Shown here piece by piece: positions 1-9,227 of a stretch of 64,000 nt of DNA. The notes beneath the pieces are model-generated. The model was not told the origin of the DNA. It searched no databases and saw only the letters and a program-made list of their open reading frames with translations. Every line of letters starts with the position of its first letter. The stretch's first letter is position 1. The DNA lies in assembly GCF_017809215.1 (NCBI RefSeq), contig NZ_CP065424.1, forward strand, positions 4,435,509-4,499,508. Direction: 5' to 3'. This stretch comes from Heyndrickxia oleronia. Lineage in GTDB: Bacteria; Bacillota; Bacilli; Bacillales; Bacillaceae_C. The position numbers were made by a program, and so were the translations under genes.

Positions 1-1064
1 TCAGCAACCAATTTAGCTAAAAATAATACTGACTTTGTTAATTTTGGATCAGTTATCCAAGAACTTAAAGATAAGTATTCAAATCCATATGATTTGACTC
101 GATATCTTCCAAGACCTCCATGCTTTGTTTTCCGTCTAAGCTTTGCCTTTTCGGGACATTCAACAATTGCTATTGGAATGGCTAAATATTGGTCAAGTGC
201 TCGTAATAAAGATAAAGAAATAGGCATACCAAAATGAATATGCCCTCCACATTGATAACCGGTAAAAGGCATACTTCCAGCTCGGATCTCAATATTCTCA
301 TATGGAATTTTCCTCGCTGCCTCCTCAATTAACTTTTCTATATTGGTAAATAACTCCCTAGGTGATTGGGAAAAATTTGGTCGTATTTCGCCCAGAACAT
401 ATTGTCCACTATCTTTTTCCATTTGCCGTTCATCACAACCAATAGCACCTTCTAAAGGATAAAAATGTGATGCTGGAATTAAATCTCCATCACAACTAAG
501 CATGAATTCAATATCTGCTCCTATAGTGAAAGAATCATTCTCCTGTATTCGTTCAAAATATTGATCTTCTGACGGATGAATATCCAAAACAATCATTTTT
601 TGATTTGCTAATTTACCAATTTTCACTGTTCCACATGTCATCCCTACTACATAAAGAGCTCTGACTGCAATTTCCAAACATTCAAATGGGATATCATCTA
701 TTTCCACATTTCCCCAAATCCAACCATAAGCGGAGGTTCTTATCGGTATTTCATTAAAAATCATCCTATTGCCAATAGCTTCACTTACCTTCATTATCTT
801 TTGTCCTTTTATTTCCAAACAATATTCTTTTTCGATTGAATATAGTTTTGTAAAATAATCAAACTTCTCCATTTCACCTTCAATATAAGAATTAATAATG
901 AAAATATCTTTTCCATTATGTTGACCGTATTTTCGTCCAATCAATGGGTATTCATCATATTTTGGATCCACTAGTTCGACCGATGGAACATGATTTATAT
1001 TTAAAGTCTGTAAAATAGATTCTTTATCATTGGCTAAAAAGAACTGTTCCCCAAAAGAAATCAT
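1..1064 (-). CDS. Putative amidoligase (COOH-NH2 ligase type 2), 3'-truncated by window edge
   Basis: The reading frame is open from an ATG at 1064 (preceded by GGAGG seven bases upstream) to base 1, giving 354 residues with no stop, so the C-terminus lies outside the window. The translation has GADIEF at residues 182-187, GEIRPN at 225-230, GYQCGGHIHFG at 269-279, GRYR at 319-322 and YGFEY at 326-330. This set is characteristic of the phage phiEco32-like COOH-NH2 ligases, a branch of the glutamine-synthetase/glutamate-cysteine-ligase fold that joins an amine to a carboxylate using ATP. The acidic GADIEF and GEIRP segments would bind metal and ATP. An N-terminal region of about 175 residues contains a GRKYGQHNGKDI segment. 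The substrate is unknown; peptide tagging or small-peptide synthesis is inferred for the family. Family assignment is from motif memory, without a database search. Confidence 0.68.
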   Translation of the reverse strand, partial: MISFGEQFFLANDKESILQTLNINHVPSVELVDPKYDEYPLIGRKYGQHNGKDIFIINSYIEGEMEKFDYFTKLYSIEKEYCLEIKGQKIMKVSEAIGNRMIFNEIPIRTSAYGWIWGNVEIDDIPFECLEIAVRALYVVGMTCGTVKIGKLANQKMIVLDIHPSEDQYFERIQENDSFTIGADIEFMLSCDGDLIPASHFYPLEGAIGCDERQMEKDSGQYVLGEIRPNFSQSPRELFTNIEKLIEEAARKIPYENIEIRAGSMPFTGYQCGGHIHFGMPISLSLLRALDQYLAIPIAIVECPEKAKLRRKTKHGGLGRYRVKSYGFEYLSLSSWITDPKLTKSVLFLAKLVA

Positions 1065-1496
1065 AGTAAACCTCCAATAATGAATTACTTTTATTTATGG
1101 TATGAAAGTTTCAGCATAGTACCAGTGTGTTTAACCAGATAATATAGACATATTTTTCAATCTCTGTTCACAAGTAAAAATATATTCACCATTACTATTA
1201 CTTTTGCATTTGTATAAGATAAGCCTTTAGCAAAACTTTAATGATCAGAATTGTCAATATATTATCAAGATGTTTAAGAACCAAAAAATCCCTTTCCACC
1301 TTTAACATATAGATCATTCCATAATATACTTTATATGCTAATCGACATTGTATCGGTGAGTATTTTTTAAATGGATATTTTTTACACAATTTTTTGCTTT
1401 TCAGGTAAAGTTTCAGCCAAAAATATAGGTTAAAAACCGTTATGGCTGCAAAGCAACATATTAATGAGCCTTCATCAAAAAGGAGGATCCCATTAC
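1065..1496. other. Divergent intergenic region, no further feature seen
   Basis: This 432-base AT-rich spacer separates the leftward amidoligase from the rightward hydrolase, so it should hold both promoters. I could not pick a convincing -35/-10 pair. A 63-codon minus-strand frame at 1198-1389 has a TTG start without a ribosome binding site and is not called. Confidence 0.5.
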
Positions 1497-2174
1497 GTGA
1501 AGATCAATTATATTCATAATAAGTATCTAAAATATAATAAGGGAAAAGCTGTTATTTCCGCCCATATTGAAGCCTTACATGCGGCACCGCCTGTTGCAGA
1601 TTTATATACTGATAAATTAGTTGAAAATATAGTAGAAAAAATCGGATGTGCAGGCATAATTAGTACAGTATCAAGAAAATATGCTGATTTAAATCGTAGT
1701 CCTTCTGTTGAAAATATTGAAGCCATCATTGAATATCGGGAAACCATTAAAGATATTCTCGAATATTTAACTATATTGGATATTAGCAGTGGTCAAATAG
1801 TAAAGCCCTACCTTCATCTATCTATCCACGGGATGAAGGATGCTCATTATGGTCCTTTTGCTATAGAGATTGGCACACTCAACGGAAAATCCTGTTCAAA
1901 AGAAATGAAGCTTTGGTTCGAGCGTTCCATCACGAATGGATTAAAGGAGTATTTACCTGAAGTAAATGTAATCTTCGATAGGAAATTTATTGGAGACCGA
2001 TCAATCGCCTATCATCGTTTAGGTGACGGACAAGAATATGAGGGATACAAAGATCTTTTTCAAACCTTTCAAATGGAGATTTCATTCACACTAAGAAAAA
2101 AATATAGTGAAGAATTGGTTCATTTAATTTCAAAAATAATTACTGATTTCCAAGAGGAATTTATCATAAACTAA
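1497..2174 (+). CDS. N-formylglutamate amidohydrolase-like protein
   Basis: A 225-residue protein. The start is taken as GTG at 1497 because AAGGAGG ends ten bases upstream; an in-frame ATG at 1464 lies before that site and has none of its own. Segments ISAHIEALH near the N-terminus, STVSRKYADLNR near residue 70, HLSIHGMKD in the middle and QMEIS near the C-terminus match the order of metal-binding and substrate-binding motifs in the N-formylglutamate amidohydrolase/zinc-carboxypeptidase-like superfamily, which cleaves amide bonds. The gene is divergent from the amidoligase at 1-1064, so one enzyme may make and the other break a related amide bond; this pairing is inference. It ends just before a strong hairpin. 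The true substrate cannot be told from sequence. Confidence 0.55.
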   Translation: MKINYIHNKYLKYNKGKAVISAHIEALHAAPPVADLYTDKLVENIVEKIGCAGIISTVSRKYADLNRSPSVENIEAIIEYRETIKDILEYLTILDISSGQIVKPYLHLSIHGMKDAHYGPFAIEIGTLNGKSCSKEMKLWFERSITNGLKEYLPEVNVIFDRKFIGDRSIAYHRLGDGQEYEGYKDLFQTFQMEISFTLRKKYSEELVHLISKIITDFQEEFIIN

Positions 2175-2203
2175 ATTAGCTTTCATTAATACGTATCATT
2201 AAA

Positions 2204-2236
2204 AAATCTGATGATTCTATTAGAATCATCAGATTT
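2204..2236. terminator. Bidirectional rho-independent terminator
   Basis: Nearly perfect inverted repeat (AAATCTGATGATTCTA with its complement at 2221-2236) flanked by A and T runs, placed between the convergent hydrolase gene and histidine kinase gene. Confidence 0.75.
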
Positions 2237-2295
2237 ATATATATATTTAAGCTTAATTAGCACTCAGTGCAGTTTATTTTTTTCAATGCATTCCA

Positions 2296-3501
2296 TTACC
2301 TAGCAATTTGAAATTGGATAGTTACTTTTGTTCCCTTTCCCTTCTCACTACTAAATTTAATGGAACCGTTATAATTCTCTATAATGTTATAACAAATCAT
2401 TAGTCCCAATCCAGTCCCATTGCTTTTTAAAGAATAAAAAGGAGTTCCTATTTTTTCCATTTCTTCATTATCCATTCCAATCCCATTATCCTCGATGAGT
2501 AAATGTAGTTTAGATTCATGAAGTTCAGTAGAAATTTTAATGATTCCATCTTTCTTATCCGTTGCTTCTATTGCGTTTTTAATGAAATTTACAAGTAATT
2601 GCTTCATTTCTACTTTACTGCAATGAACATTTATGTTGTCATGAATAGATAATGAAAAAATAATATTATTCGCTGAAGCGTAAGACGACAACAACTCAAC
2701 TACACTATGTACTGTATCATTTACATTGGAAACAGGGGTTTTCTCAGTATTTGGCTTTGCAAGTGATAGAAAATCCGAAATTACTTTTTCGGCTAAGTCT
2801 AGCTCATCCAACATTAATTGAAAATGCTGTTTTGATTTCATTGGTATTAATTGATCTTCTTCATATAACTGTAAAAATCCTTTAACCACAGTGATTGGGT
2901 TGCGAATTTCATGGGCAACAGCTGCTGCTAATTGTCCTGTATTTTTTAATCTTTCTGTTCTTTGAATTTGCTCATAATAAAGCTTTAATTTTTCAGTTCT
3001 ACTGTTAGTGATAAAAAAGACAAAAAAGAAAATAAATTGACATGCAGTAAAGTTGATAATGTTCCCCCAATAATCTTCTAAAAAGTAAGGAAATCTTTCC
3101 CCTTGATCAATAAAATATATATAAGCAAATATTCCATACCCGCCGATAAGATTTACAGTTCCAATCGAGTAATAAATTTTTTTATGAAAAAAGACAATAG
3201 CAATGCATGGCAATACTGTAATAAATACAAAATTTAACGTTGTTTCAGGATAAAGCAAAAATAAACTATAAAAATATCCAGCGATTAAATAAATTAATAT
3301 TCCCTTAAACATAAATGTCTCTTTTTTTGGATAGATAAAAAAGACAATTGAAATCGTCACTGTAAATAAAAGCTGGATCATTTTCTTGATGCTAAAGATC
3401 GGTGCTGGTGAAATGATTATACCTGAAGCCATCATACAAATAATAAATAATACAATGATCTTATACCATTTAAGATTAGATAGTTGATTTAACTCTTTCA
3501 T
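2296..3501 (-). CDS. Membrane sensor histidine kinase (sporulation kinase-like)
   Basis: A 401-residue orphan sensor kinase. Roughly residues 1-165 hold about six hydrophobic segments with very short loops, so signals are probably sensed within the membrane. The HisKA domain carries AVAHEIRNP with the phosphorylatable histidine at 197. The ATPase domain shows the N box (NFIKNAIEA, about 305-313), G1 box DNGIGM (338-343) and G2 box GTGLGL (362-367), so it should be catalytically active. No response regulator gene is adjacent. In Bacillus this architecture (multi-pass membrane domain directly followed by HisKA/HATPase) is that of KinB-like sporulation kinases feeding Spo0F; that role is inference. 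The ATG at 3501 has only a weak GGGG upstream. Confidence 0.85.
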   Translation of the reverse strand: MKELNQLSNLKWYKIIVLFIICMMASGIIISPAPIFSIKKMIQLLFTVTISIVFFIYPKKETFMFKGILIYLIAGYFYSLFLLYPETTLNFVFITVLPCIAIVFFHKKIYYSIGTVNLIGGYGIFAYIYFIDQGERFPYFLEDYWGNIINFTACQFIFFFVFFITNSRTEKLKLYYEQIQRTERLKNTGQLAAAVAHEIRNPITVVKGFLQLYEEDQLIPMKSKQHFQLMLDELDLAEKVISDFLSLAKPNTEKTPVSNVNDTVHSVVELLSSYASANNIIFSLSIHDNINVHCSKVEMKQLLVNFIKNAIEATDKKDGIIKISTELHESKLHLLIEDNGIGMDNEEMEKIGTPFYSLKSNGTGLGLMICYNIIENYNGSIKFSSEKGKGTKVTIQFQIAR

Positions 3502-3604
3502 ATATTTTGCCCCAATTCGATCCCCTCATTTAAAAAAACATACATACTAGTATTATTTTACCATATTTCTAGGACTGAGGTTTTTTCTCGAAAAGGTCAC
3601 AACT

Positions 3605-4966
3605 TTAAATAAGAACTTTCGCAAAGAATTCCTGATATAATGCTTGAACTGCTTTTACTTCGTCCATTTCCTTTACACCAAACATCATACTAACTTCCGA
3701 TGATCCTTGATTAATCATTTCAATATTAATATTGTTTTCTGCTAAAGCTTTAGATGCTCTTGCTGCTGTTCCTACAAACCTTCGCATGCCTTCACCCACA
3801 ATCATAATTAATGCAAGGCCATGCTCCATCTTAACTTCATCAGCATCCAAATCATATTTTATATAATTGATTATCTCCTTTTCCATTTCCTTATTTAATT
3901 GGCTTTCTCGTAAAATAATTGAAATATCATCGATTCCAGAAGGAGAATGCTCGTAGGAAAGGTTAAATTTTTCTAAAATATGAAGAAGCCTTCTTCCAAA
4001 TCCAACTTCCCTATTCATTAAATATTTACTTACATATATACTACAAAATCCATTATCACTTGCAATTCCTACAACAGGTCCATTTTTTTGTACCCTTTCG
4101 AAAACAATTTTTGTACCTGGTGCAGATGGATTATTCGTATTTTTAATATGTACGGGGATTCCTGCCCGATATGCAGGAATTAACGCTTCATCATGAAGAA
4201 CACAAAATCCAGCATAGGATAGTTCCCGCATTTCTCGATAAGTAATCTCCCGAATTTCTTTTGGGTGTTCTATAATCATTGGGTTGACTGAATACACAGC
4301 ATCAACATCAGTAAAGTTCTCATAAATAGTTGATTTAACCCCATTTGCTAATACAGATCCTGTTATATCGGAACCACTTCTTGAAAAAGTTAGTGCCTCT
4401 CCATTTTTGTTAAACCCAAAAAATCCTGGAAAAATTATAATACCTGGATGATTTCTTAAGTTAGCTAGATTATTATAGCTCTCAGGTAAAACCTGTGCAT
4501 TCCCTGGTTCATTGCTAACCAAAAGCCCTGCATCCCTGGGATTCATATATGAAGCTTCAACACCACATTGTTGGAAATAGGCAGCCACAAGCTTCGCATT
4601 AACATCTTCTCCACTAGCCTTTACAGCTTCCAAATATATGATAGGATTACTAAAATCCTGATTTAACACGCGAACAAACTCTTCCTTAATTTGGTCGATT
4701 AATTCTCTTGAGAGATTCAAGTCATTTGCAATGATTGTATATCTCTCAACTATTTTTTTGAAAGCATGATCTAATGTTCTATTTTTTAAATAGTACTTTC
4801 CACAAGAGATTAACAAATCCGTAATTTTTTCATCCTCTGGATACCTTTTTCCCGGGGCAGAAACAACAACTATTTTTCTCATTGGATCTGACATGACAAT
4901 ATCAAAAACCTTCTTTACTTGTTCACCTGTCGCTAAAGATGATCCTCCAAACTTAACAACCTTCAT
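3605..4966 (-). CDS. yclM: Aspartate kinase (aspartokinase III type)
   Basis: A 453-residue aspartokinase, which phosphorylates L-aspartate at the entry of the lysine, threonine, methionine and diaminopimelate pathway. It begins MKVVKFGGSSLA, the ATP-binding KFGGSS motif, and carries the FTRSGSD-type signature as TFSRSGSDITGS near residue 200. The last 150 residues form the tandem ACT domains used for feedback control. Length and sequence fit the YclM/ThrD isozyme of Bacillus rather than DapG or LysC. The start is set at ATG 4966 because GGGAG lies eight bases upstream; a GTG at 4972 would be only two bases from it. The gene stands alone. No lysine riboswitch is visible upstream, in line with the threonine-responsive isozyme. 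Confidence 0.9.
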   Translation of the reverse strand: MKVVKFGGSSLATGEQVKKVFDIVMSDPMRKIVVVSAPGKRYPEDEKITDLLISCGKYYLKNRTLDHAFKKIVERYTIIANDLNLSRELIDQIKEEFVRVLNQDFSNPIIYLEAVKASGEDVNAKLVAAYFQQCGVEASYMNPRDAGLLVSNEPGNAQVLPESYNNLANLRNHPGIIIFPGFFGFNKNGEALTFSRSGSDITGSVLANGVKSTIYENFTDVDAVYSVNPMIIEHPKEIREITYREMRELSYAGFCVLHDEALIPAYRAGIPVHIKNTNNPSAPGTKIVFERVQKNGPVVGIASDNGFCSIYVSKYLMNREVGFGRRLLHILEKFNLSYEHSPSGIDDISIILRESQLNKEMEKEIINYIKYDLDADEVKMEHGLALIMIVGEGMRRFVGTAARASKALAENNINIEMINQGSSEVSMMFGVKEMDEVKAVQALYQEFFAKVLI

Positions 4967-5171
4967 ATCCACATCTCCCGTTGTAGTAAATTTTCTGATA
5001 AATTTTAGTTTTTATTATCCCTCTTTCTAGAGAAATTAGCAAGAGTTTTTCTACTCAGGGAATACAAATGTCTCTATACAATGAACTCCTATATAGTGAT
5101 CACAACTATTAAAATGAGGAAACTGCTCTTATTTCATATATCTATTGTCTAAATAGCTATTTTCATTATTT

Positions 5172-5267
5172 TGTAAAAGCCTTACTGATGGCTTTTACTC
5201 CTAATAAATAGTTCTGTGGCCTTTTACAGTTCGTAGCTCTTTTCTCAATGACTTGAGAAAAGAGCTT
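5172..5267 (+). repeat. Dispersed intergenic repeat, short copy A
   Basis: About 96 bases, matching copy B at 5298-5392 at most positions. It begins TGTAAAAGCCTTACTG and ends in a 14-bp stem, AGCTCTTTTCTCAA with loop TGAC. The same core recurs in longer form at 33174, 44608, 46992, 50077 and 55138. Both short copies lie between the aspartokinase and GTPase genes. Confidence 0.8.
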
Positions 5268-5297
5268 AATAAATATAACAACTTGCAAATATGCTTG

Positions 5298-5392
5298 TGT
5301 AAAAGCCTTACTGCCGGCTTTTACTCCTATTTTAGGGATCGCGGTCTTATGAAGCTCGTAGCTCTTTTCTCAATGACTTAAGAAAAGAGCTT
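5298..5392 (+). repeat. Dispersed intergenic repeat, short copy B
   Basis: About 95 bases, in direct orientation to copy A with a 30-base spacer. It contains TACTGCCGGCTTTTACTCC, then GGGATCGCGGTCTTATG, then the AGCTCTTTTCTCAA hairpin. The loop differs slightly from copy A, and the stem is preserved. It directly abuts the terminator of the GTPase gene. Confidence 0.8.
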
Positions 5393-5422
5393 AAAAAAAA
5401 GCTAGGATTTATACATCCTAGC
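5393..5422 (-). terminator. Rho-independent terminator of the GTPase gene
   Basis: GCTAGGAT at 5401-5408 pairs with ATCCTAGC at 5415-5422. Read on the minus strand, the stem is followed by eight T residues (5393-5400). Confidence 0.85.
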
Positions 5423-5437
5423 TACAGTAAAAATTGA

Positions 5438-8134
5438 TTATCTTACTAAACTTATTTCTTTGTTCACATCTACAATCCATTCATATTGTCTTAATTTCAC
5501 TTTAAATAAAGTTAATGGGTCTTGGAAAAGTTCAGGGTTAGACTTCATTTTATTTAATCTATTTTCATTTTCTTTTCGAGAAATTAATGTTTGCTGGACT
5601 GTTTTTTCAAGCTCTGACAGAGGTTCTTGGAAAAACATACTAACATCTCTTTCTATTGCTGTTTCAAATAATTCAAATTGTACGAGGAACTTCTCAGTTA
5701 CTAAATCCACTATCGCTTGATAGTCCTCGTTTTCTATAAACTTTTTATATCGGCTACTTAGCATAGATTTATTTTGTGTAAGGGAGCCTAATAATTTACC
5801 CGCACTTTTCAACAAAACTTGGCTAGGCGTATGTCTTAATAGAATATTAACCTTTTCCATTCGTATCCCATTCTTCATTCTCTCTGCATCACGTCGCCAA
5901 TCATCAATGATTTTGCTATCTGTGTGTAACTGTAATTGGTCTTTTCCATATAAGGTATTAAAGCCATTTCGCATCTCTTCTAGAAAAATTCTACTTTGAT
6001 AAAATTCTTCTTCTGCATTTGCAATCCAGCTTCGGATGGATGTATAGAAATATGGCATTACCTTACTGTATAAGTGACCTTGAATTCGAGAGTTCATTTC
6101 TTCATTTAACTCTAAATGAAGCTTTCGGAAATCACTGCTTTCATTAATAAGACTTGAACAGCCTTTAAGTATTTTAGGAATGGATTCAGATAATTCTTGT
6201 TTAATTTCATTTTTAATAAATTGATAGGAACCAGTAATGCTTTTAATTTTTTCACTTTCTAAATCTTGGAGTTGATGAATAGCGCCACCTAATTTTGCTA
6301 TCATATCTTCGTCCCATTTTATAGAATCATTTAAAGCATTCTCCATTTCCACACGTTTTCCTAAAATAGTTGACATCAATAATCGAATAGAACCTAGAAT
6401 TTTTAATGTTCGTGCTTCTTCCACATAAATCTCTTTAGTAATATTTTGTATAAATTGATCCAATTCATACTGCTGATTACTATTTTTATTGATAAACACC
6501 TTTGCATATGGATACCTAGAATGGAGTTCCTCCTTTAGGAGTGTTATCTTTTGCTCATTATAAAGATTCTCTGACTGGCTAATCACAAAATGAATGGGTA
6601 CATTTTCGCTTTGATTTTGCAGCTCCGTTATTTCATCCCAATTATATTCATCTGGATTTAGTACCGCTACTATAGTATCAGCTAATAAAAACTCCTTAAC
6701 AGACCTTTCTTCTTTCACACTTGGTGCTTCTATAATCGTAATTTGATTTTTATTAAGAATATCAGCCGGGCGTTTACACTCAATTAACATTCGCTTTGAA
6801 ATTGCATCATGAAATTCAGATATACTGTCGATAGGGTTCATGCCATTTTCTGTTATTTCCGCAATCTCCAAATCATCATGATCTTTATACATGATGACTG
6901 AAGCAGAAGGTGTACCTAGGATTTGACCTCCTAGTATTGAATTAACCCAATCCGTTTTTCCACTTTCTGTAGAACCGGTGACAAGAAGGTGATGGACTCC
7001 CAAATCTAATAGCTCACGGACCATCCATTTTAAAGAATAATCCACCTGCATATCTTGCAATTCTGCCCAATGTAAAATGGACTGGAATAGTTTTAAACTT
7101 TCCTCTAATACATCGATGTCCCCTGTTGATTGAATAATTAAAGTTTCGGCGTTACGTATAACATCTTGATTAAAGGTTGATGGAAATATTTCTTCCCACG
7201 CTAATACTGATGCCGAAGCCACTAATTGTTTTGAAGAATCCGCTATTTTCAGCCAATTTTCTAAATGATACGGAATAATTGTACTCAGTTCTTTAACAAG
7301 GAGCTCCCCATTTAATAAACCAGAATACGTGTCAAAGTACAGTTGGGATAGTTCGCTCCATACATTTGAACTACTATCTTCCATATTGATAAGAAGCAAA
7401 TTGATCTCTTTGATCCAATCTATATAGACATCCTTTGCTTCTGTCTGATAACTTCTCCATAAAGAGGAAACTAATTTCTCAAATAGATATTGATTTTCTA
7501 TATATAGGACTGTTAACACTTTACTGAAATAACTTGGTGGAAATTGTTTTGTTTTGCCTTCATCACTATATCTCTTTAATATCTCAAACCAATCCATTGA
7601 TACTGTGCTACTTGCAGAATTTACTGCTAATTCTACTGCATTGTTCCAATCCTCGTTTTCTTCAAAAAACTCTCGTGCAATCGTTGCAACATCTAAATGA
7701 TCTGGATTATAAGCAACTGCTTCCTTAATTGTTTCAACAGCTTTATCCATTTTTCCTTGAACATTATATACGTTAAAAAGTTTGAGAGATAACTCTGTAG
7801 TGAGGACTTGGGAGTCTGAAGTAATTGAATGGTATAAATCTTCAGCAGCAGAAAATAGCCCAAGTTCAAAGTAGGCATCTGCCATATTTTTTTTCGCCCA
7901 TGGCTCTAATTCATTATTAATATTTTCCCATTTAAAAATTGCTGATTCAAAATCTTTATTGTGAAAGTAAACCTCACCTTGTGCATAACGAATAAAGGAC
8001 AGATCAGAAAATTCCTTCTGGTTCTCTATAACATAAGCCTCTCCTAATACTCGTACAGGAGGATCGATTACTCCCTCCTTCATGAATGTATATTTATAAT
8101 ATTGTTTTTCAATTAATACCTCTTCTAAGGTCAT
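5438..8134 (-). CDS. TPR-domain dynamin-like GTPase
   Basis: A large protein of about 898 residues. The start is placed at ATG 8134, which has GGGGG nine bases upstream; another in-frame ATG at 8158 lacks a ribosome binding site. Residues about 45-180 are helical repeats of TPR type (pattern A-YFELGLFSAAEDLY). A P-loop GSTESGKT lies at 387-394 (G1). The following segment IIEAPS (about 469-472) sits where dynamins have DxPG, and SQSE (about 519-522) where they have TKxD, so G3 and G4 are non-canonical. The C-terminal 350 residues are long amphipathic helices with several coiled-coil-like stretches, as in the stalk of bacterial dynamins. Membrane remodelling or stress protection is inferred from the family. 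It is transcribed alone, and no partner dynamin gene is adjacent. Confidence 0.7.
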   Translation of the reverse strand: MTLEEVLIEKQYYKYTFMKEGVIDPPVRVLGEAYVIENQKEFSDLSFIRYAQGEVYFHNKDFESAIFKWENINNELEPWAKKNMADAYFELGLFSAAEDLYHSITSDSQVLTTELSLKLFNVYNVQGKMDKAVETIKEAVAYNPDHLDVATIAREFFEENEDWNNAVELAVNSASSTVSMDWFEILKRYSDEGKTKQFPPSYFSKVLTVLYIENQYLFEKLVSSLWRSYQTEAKDVYIDWIKEINLLLINMEDSSSNVWSELSQLYFDTYSGLLNGELLVKELSTIIPYHLENWLKIADSSKQLVASASVLAWEEIFPSTFNQDVIRNAETLIIQSTGDIDVLEESLKLFQSILHWAELQDMQVDYSLKWMVRELLDLGVHHLLVTGSTESGKTDWVNSILGGQILGTPSASVIMYKDHDDLEIAEITENGMNPIDSISEFHDAISKRMLIECKRPADILNKNQITIIEAPSVKEERSVKEFLLADTIVAVLNPDEYNWDEITELQNQSENVPIHFVISQSENLYNEQKITLLKEELHSRYPYAKVFINKNSNQQYELDQFIQNITKEIYVEEARTLKILGSIRLLMSTILGKRVEMENALNDSIKWDEDMIAKLGGAIHQLQDLESEKIKSITGSYQFIKNEIKQELSESIPKILKGCSSLINESSDFRKLHLELNEEMNSRIQGHLYSKVMPYFYTSIRSWIANAEEEFYQSRIFLEEMRNGFNTLYGKDQLQLHTDSKIIDDWRRDAERMKNGIRMEKVNILLRHTPSQVLLKSAGKLLGSLTQNKSMLSSRYKKFIENEDYQAIVDLVTEKFLVQFELFETAIERDVSMFFQEPLSELEKTVQQTLISRKENENRLNKMKSNPELFQDPLTLFKVKLRQYEWIVDVNKEISLVR

Positions 8135-8545
8135 TTTATAAATCCCCCGATATGACATATTTACATAATCATTTAATGCGAATAGTCCTTAAAATATACT
8201 ACCCTTTTACTAAACTATGAAAACCTTTTGAATATGTATACTTACTGTATTCTAGTATTCTAACAAATGAATATTTACAATGAATTTCATTTTACTTTCA
8301 TTTTCGATACAGAAACAGTGGCTTAAGTAACAGTTTTAACATTTTTGAAATGTAAGCTTTTATTCTAAAATTTACGAATTATACTTTTGTTACAAAAAAG
8401 CGAATGGTAAGAATAATAAGAGTAGAGTATGTTTTAGGAATGTAGTTATTGAGTGGAAATAATTGATTTTTGCATAGAATTTTTAGGGAATCATACCATT
8501 TTATTTTAAATATCCATTGTATCGGATTAGTACCATAAGTAATTC
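8135..8545. other. Intergenic region upstream of the GTPase gene
   Basis: About 410 AT-rich bases that must hold the leftward GTPase promoter. I see no gene, no copy of the dispersed repeat and no riboswitch-like pattern. Confidence 0.4.
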
Positions 8546-8580
8546 AAAAAGGGTAAAGGGTGGAGGAGACCCCACTCTTT
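8546..8580 (-). terminator. Probable terminator of the ABC-exporter operon
   Basis: AAAGGGTGG (8555-8563) pairs imperfectly with CCACTCTTT (8572-8580). On the minus strand the stem ends in CCCTTT, and a further T run follows. It overlaps the stop codon of the VOC gene. Confidence 0.55.
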
Positions 8581-8977
8581 ATTCCTTTTGGTAATTCAAT
8601 TCCCACGTAATCCCAAATTTATCTGTTACCTTCCCATAAGTGGCGTTCCAAAATGTAGTCTGAAGCTCCATGCCTACTTTTCCATCTTTTGAAAGGGCAC
8701 CGTAAATTTTATTGATTTCGTTTTCACTTTCAAGATCTAAACCAATCTCAATGTTGTTTCCTTTGATCGGTGTATGGCCAAATACATCATTAAAGTAAAT
8801 AACAAATCCATTAGGGAAATGTAATTCTCCATGTATATATTTACCTTCATGACCCTTAAACATTTCAACTCCATCAGCAAGTTTAGTATTCTTAATTTGA
8901 CCATCCAGTACTTCAGCATAAAATTCAATTGCTTCTTTGCAATTCTCAATGGTTATATGTGGATAAATTTTTTTCAT
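8579..8977 (-). CDS. VOC-family (PhnB/glyoxalase-like) protein
   Basis: A 132-residue single-module pair of beta-alpha-beta-beta-beta units typical of the VOC (glyoxalase/bleomycin resistance/PhnB) superfamily. It begins with YPHITIENCKEAIEFYAEVL and ends with the conserved TYGKVTDKFGITWEL segment seen in PhnB/YjdN-like proteins. Members bind a metal or a small ligand; many act as drug-binding or lyase proteins, and this one has no assigned substrate. It is the last gene of a four-gene operon, three bases after the HTH gene, with GAGG upstream of the ATG. Co-transcription with an ABC exporter suggests, without proving, a role in handling the exported compound. Confidence 0.8.
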   Translation of the reverse strand: MKKIYPHITIENCKEAIEFYAEVLDGQIKNTKLADGVEMFKGHEGKYIHGELHFPNGFVIYFNDVFGHTPIKGNNIEIGLDLESENEINKIYGALSKDGKVGMELQTTFWNATYGKVTDKFGITWELNYQKE

Positions 8978-8980
8978 TGA

Positions 8981-9211
8981 TTAATCCTCATCCTTTACAT
9001 CGGGATCTTCAGGAATGGGATCATTGTACCATTCTTCGACCCTTTTCTTATATTTTTCCATTTGCTCTATATGGGTTTTAAATTGGTCTTTATATAATAG
9101 ATATTGTTCACCATCATGAACAAAACGAATCTTGCCCTGCATAATTAATTTTTCAATAGAGGTCTCTGGCAGTGATAAATATTCAGATGTTTCCTTTATC
9201 GTTAAATACAT
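8981..9211 (-). CDS. Small excisionase/MerR-like DNA-binding protein
   Basis: A 76-residue protein whose first 50 residues (YLTIKETSEYLSLPETSIEKLIMQ... then GEQYLLYKDQF) match the winged-helix excisionase-family domain, where the helix-turn-helix is followed by a short wing. The tail is charged and acidic (ends PDVKDED). The ATG follows GAGGGATAAACC. It lies 16 bases after the second ABC exporter gene and three bases before the VOC gene, so it is very probably co-transcribed. Phage excisionases share the domain, but nothing here resembles an integrase or an attachment site. A regulator of the exporter operon is the simplest reading; that is inference. Confidence 0.72.
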   Translation of the reverse strand: MYLTIKETSEYLSLPETSIEKLIMQGKIRFVHDGEQYLLYKDQFKTHIEQMEKYKKRVEEWYNDPIPEDPDVKDED

Positions 9212-9227
9212 GGTTTATCCCTCGATT

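Noticed and set aside
1198..1389. 63-codon minus-strand frame
   Set aside because: TTG start without a ribosome binding site, AT-rich, and no recognisable features.
4967..5171. Lysine riboswitch upstream of the aspartokinase gene
   Set aside because: The conserved aptamer blocks are not visible, and the isozyme type (YclM) is not expected to have one.
8981..9211. Phage excisionase indicating a prophage
   Set aside because: No integrase, attachment site or other phage gene is nearby, and the gene is embedded in an exporter operon.
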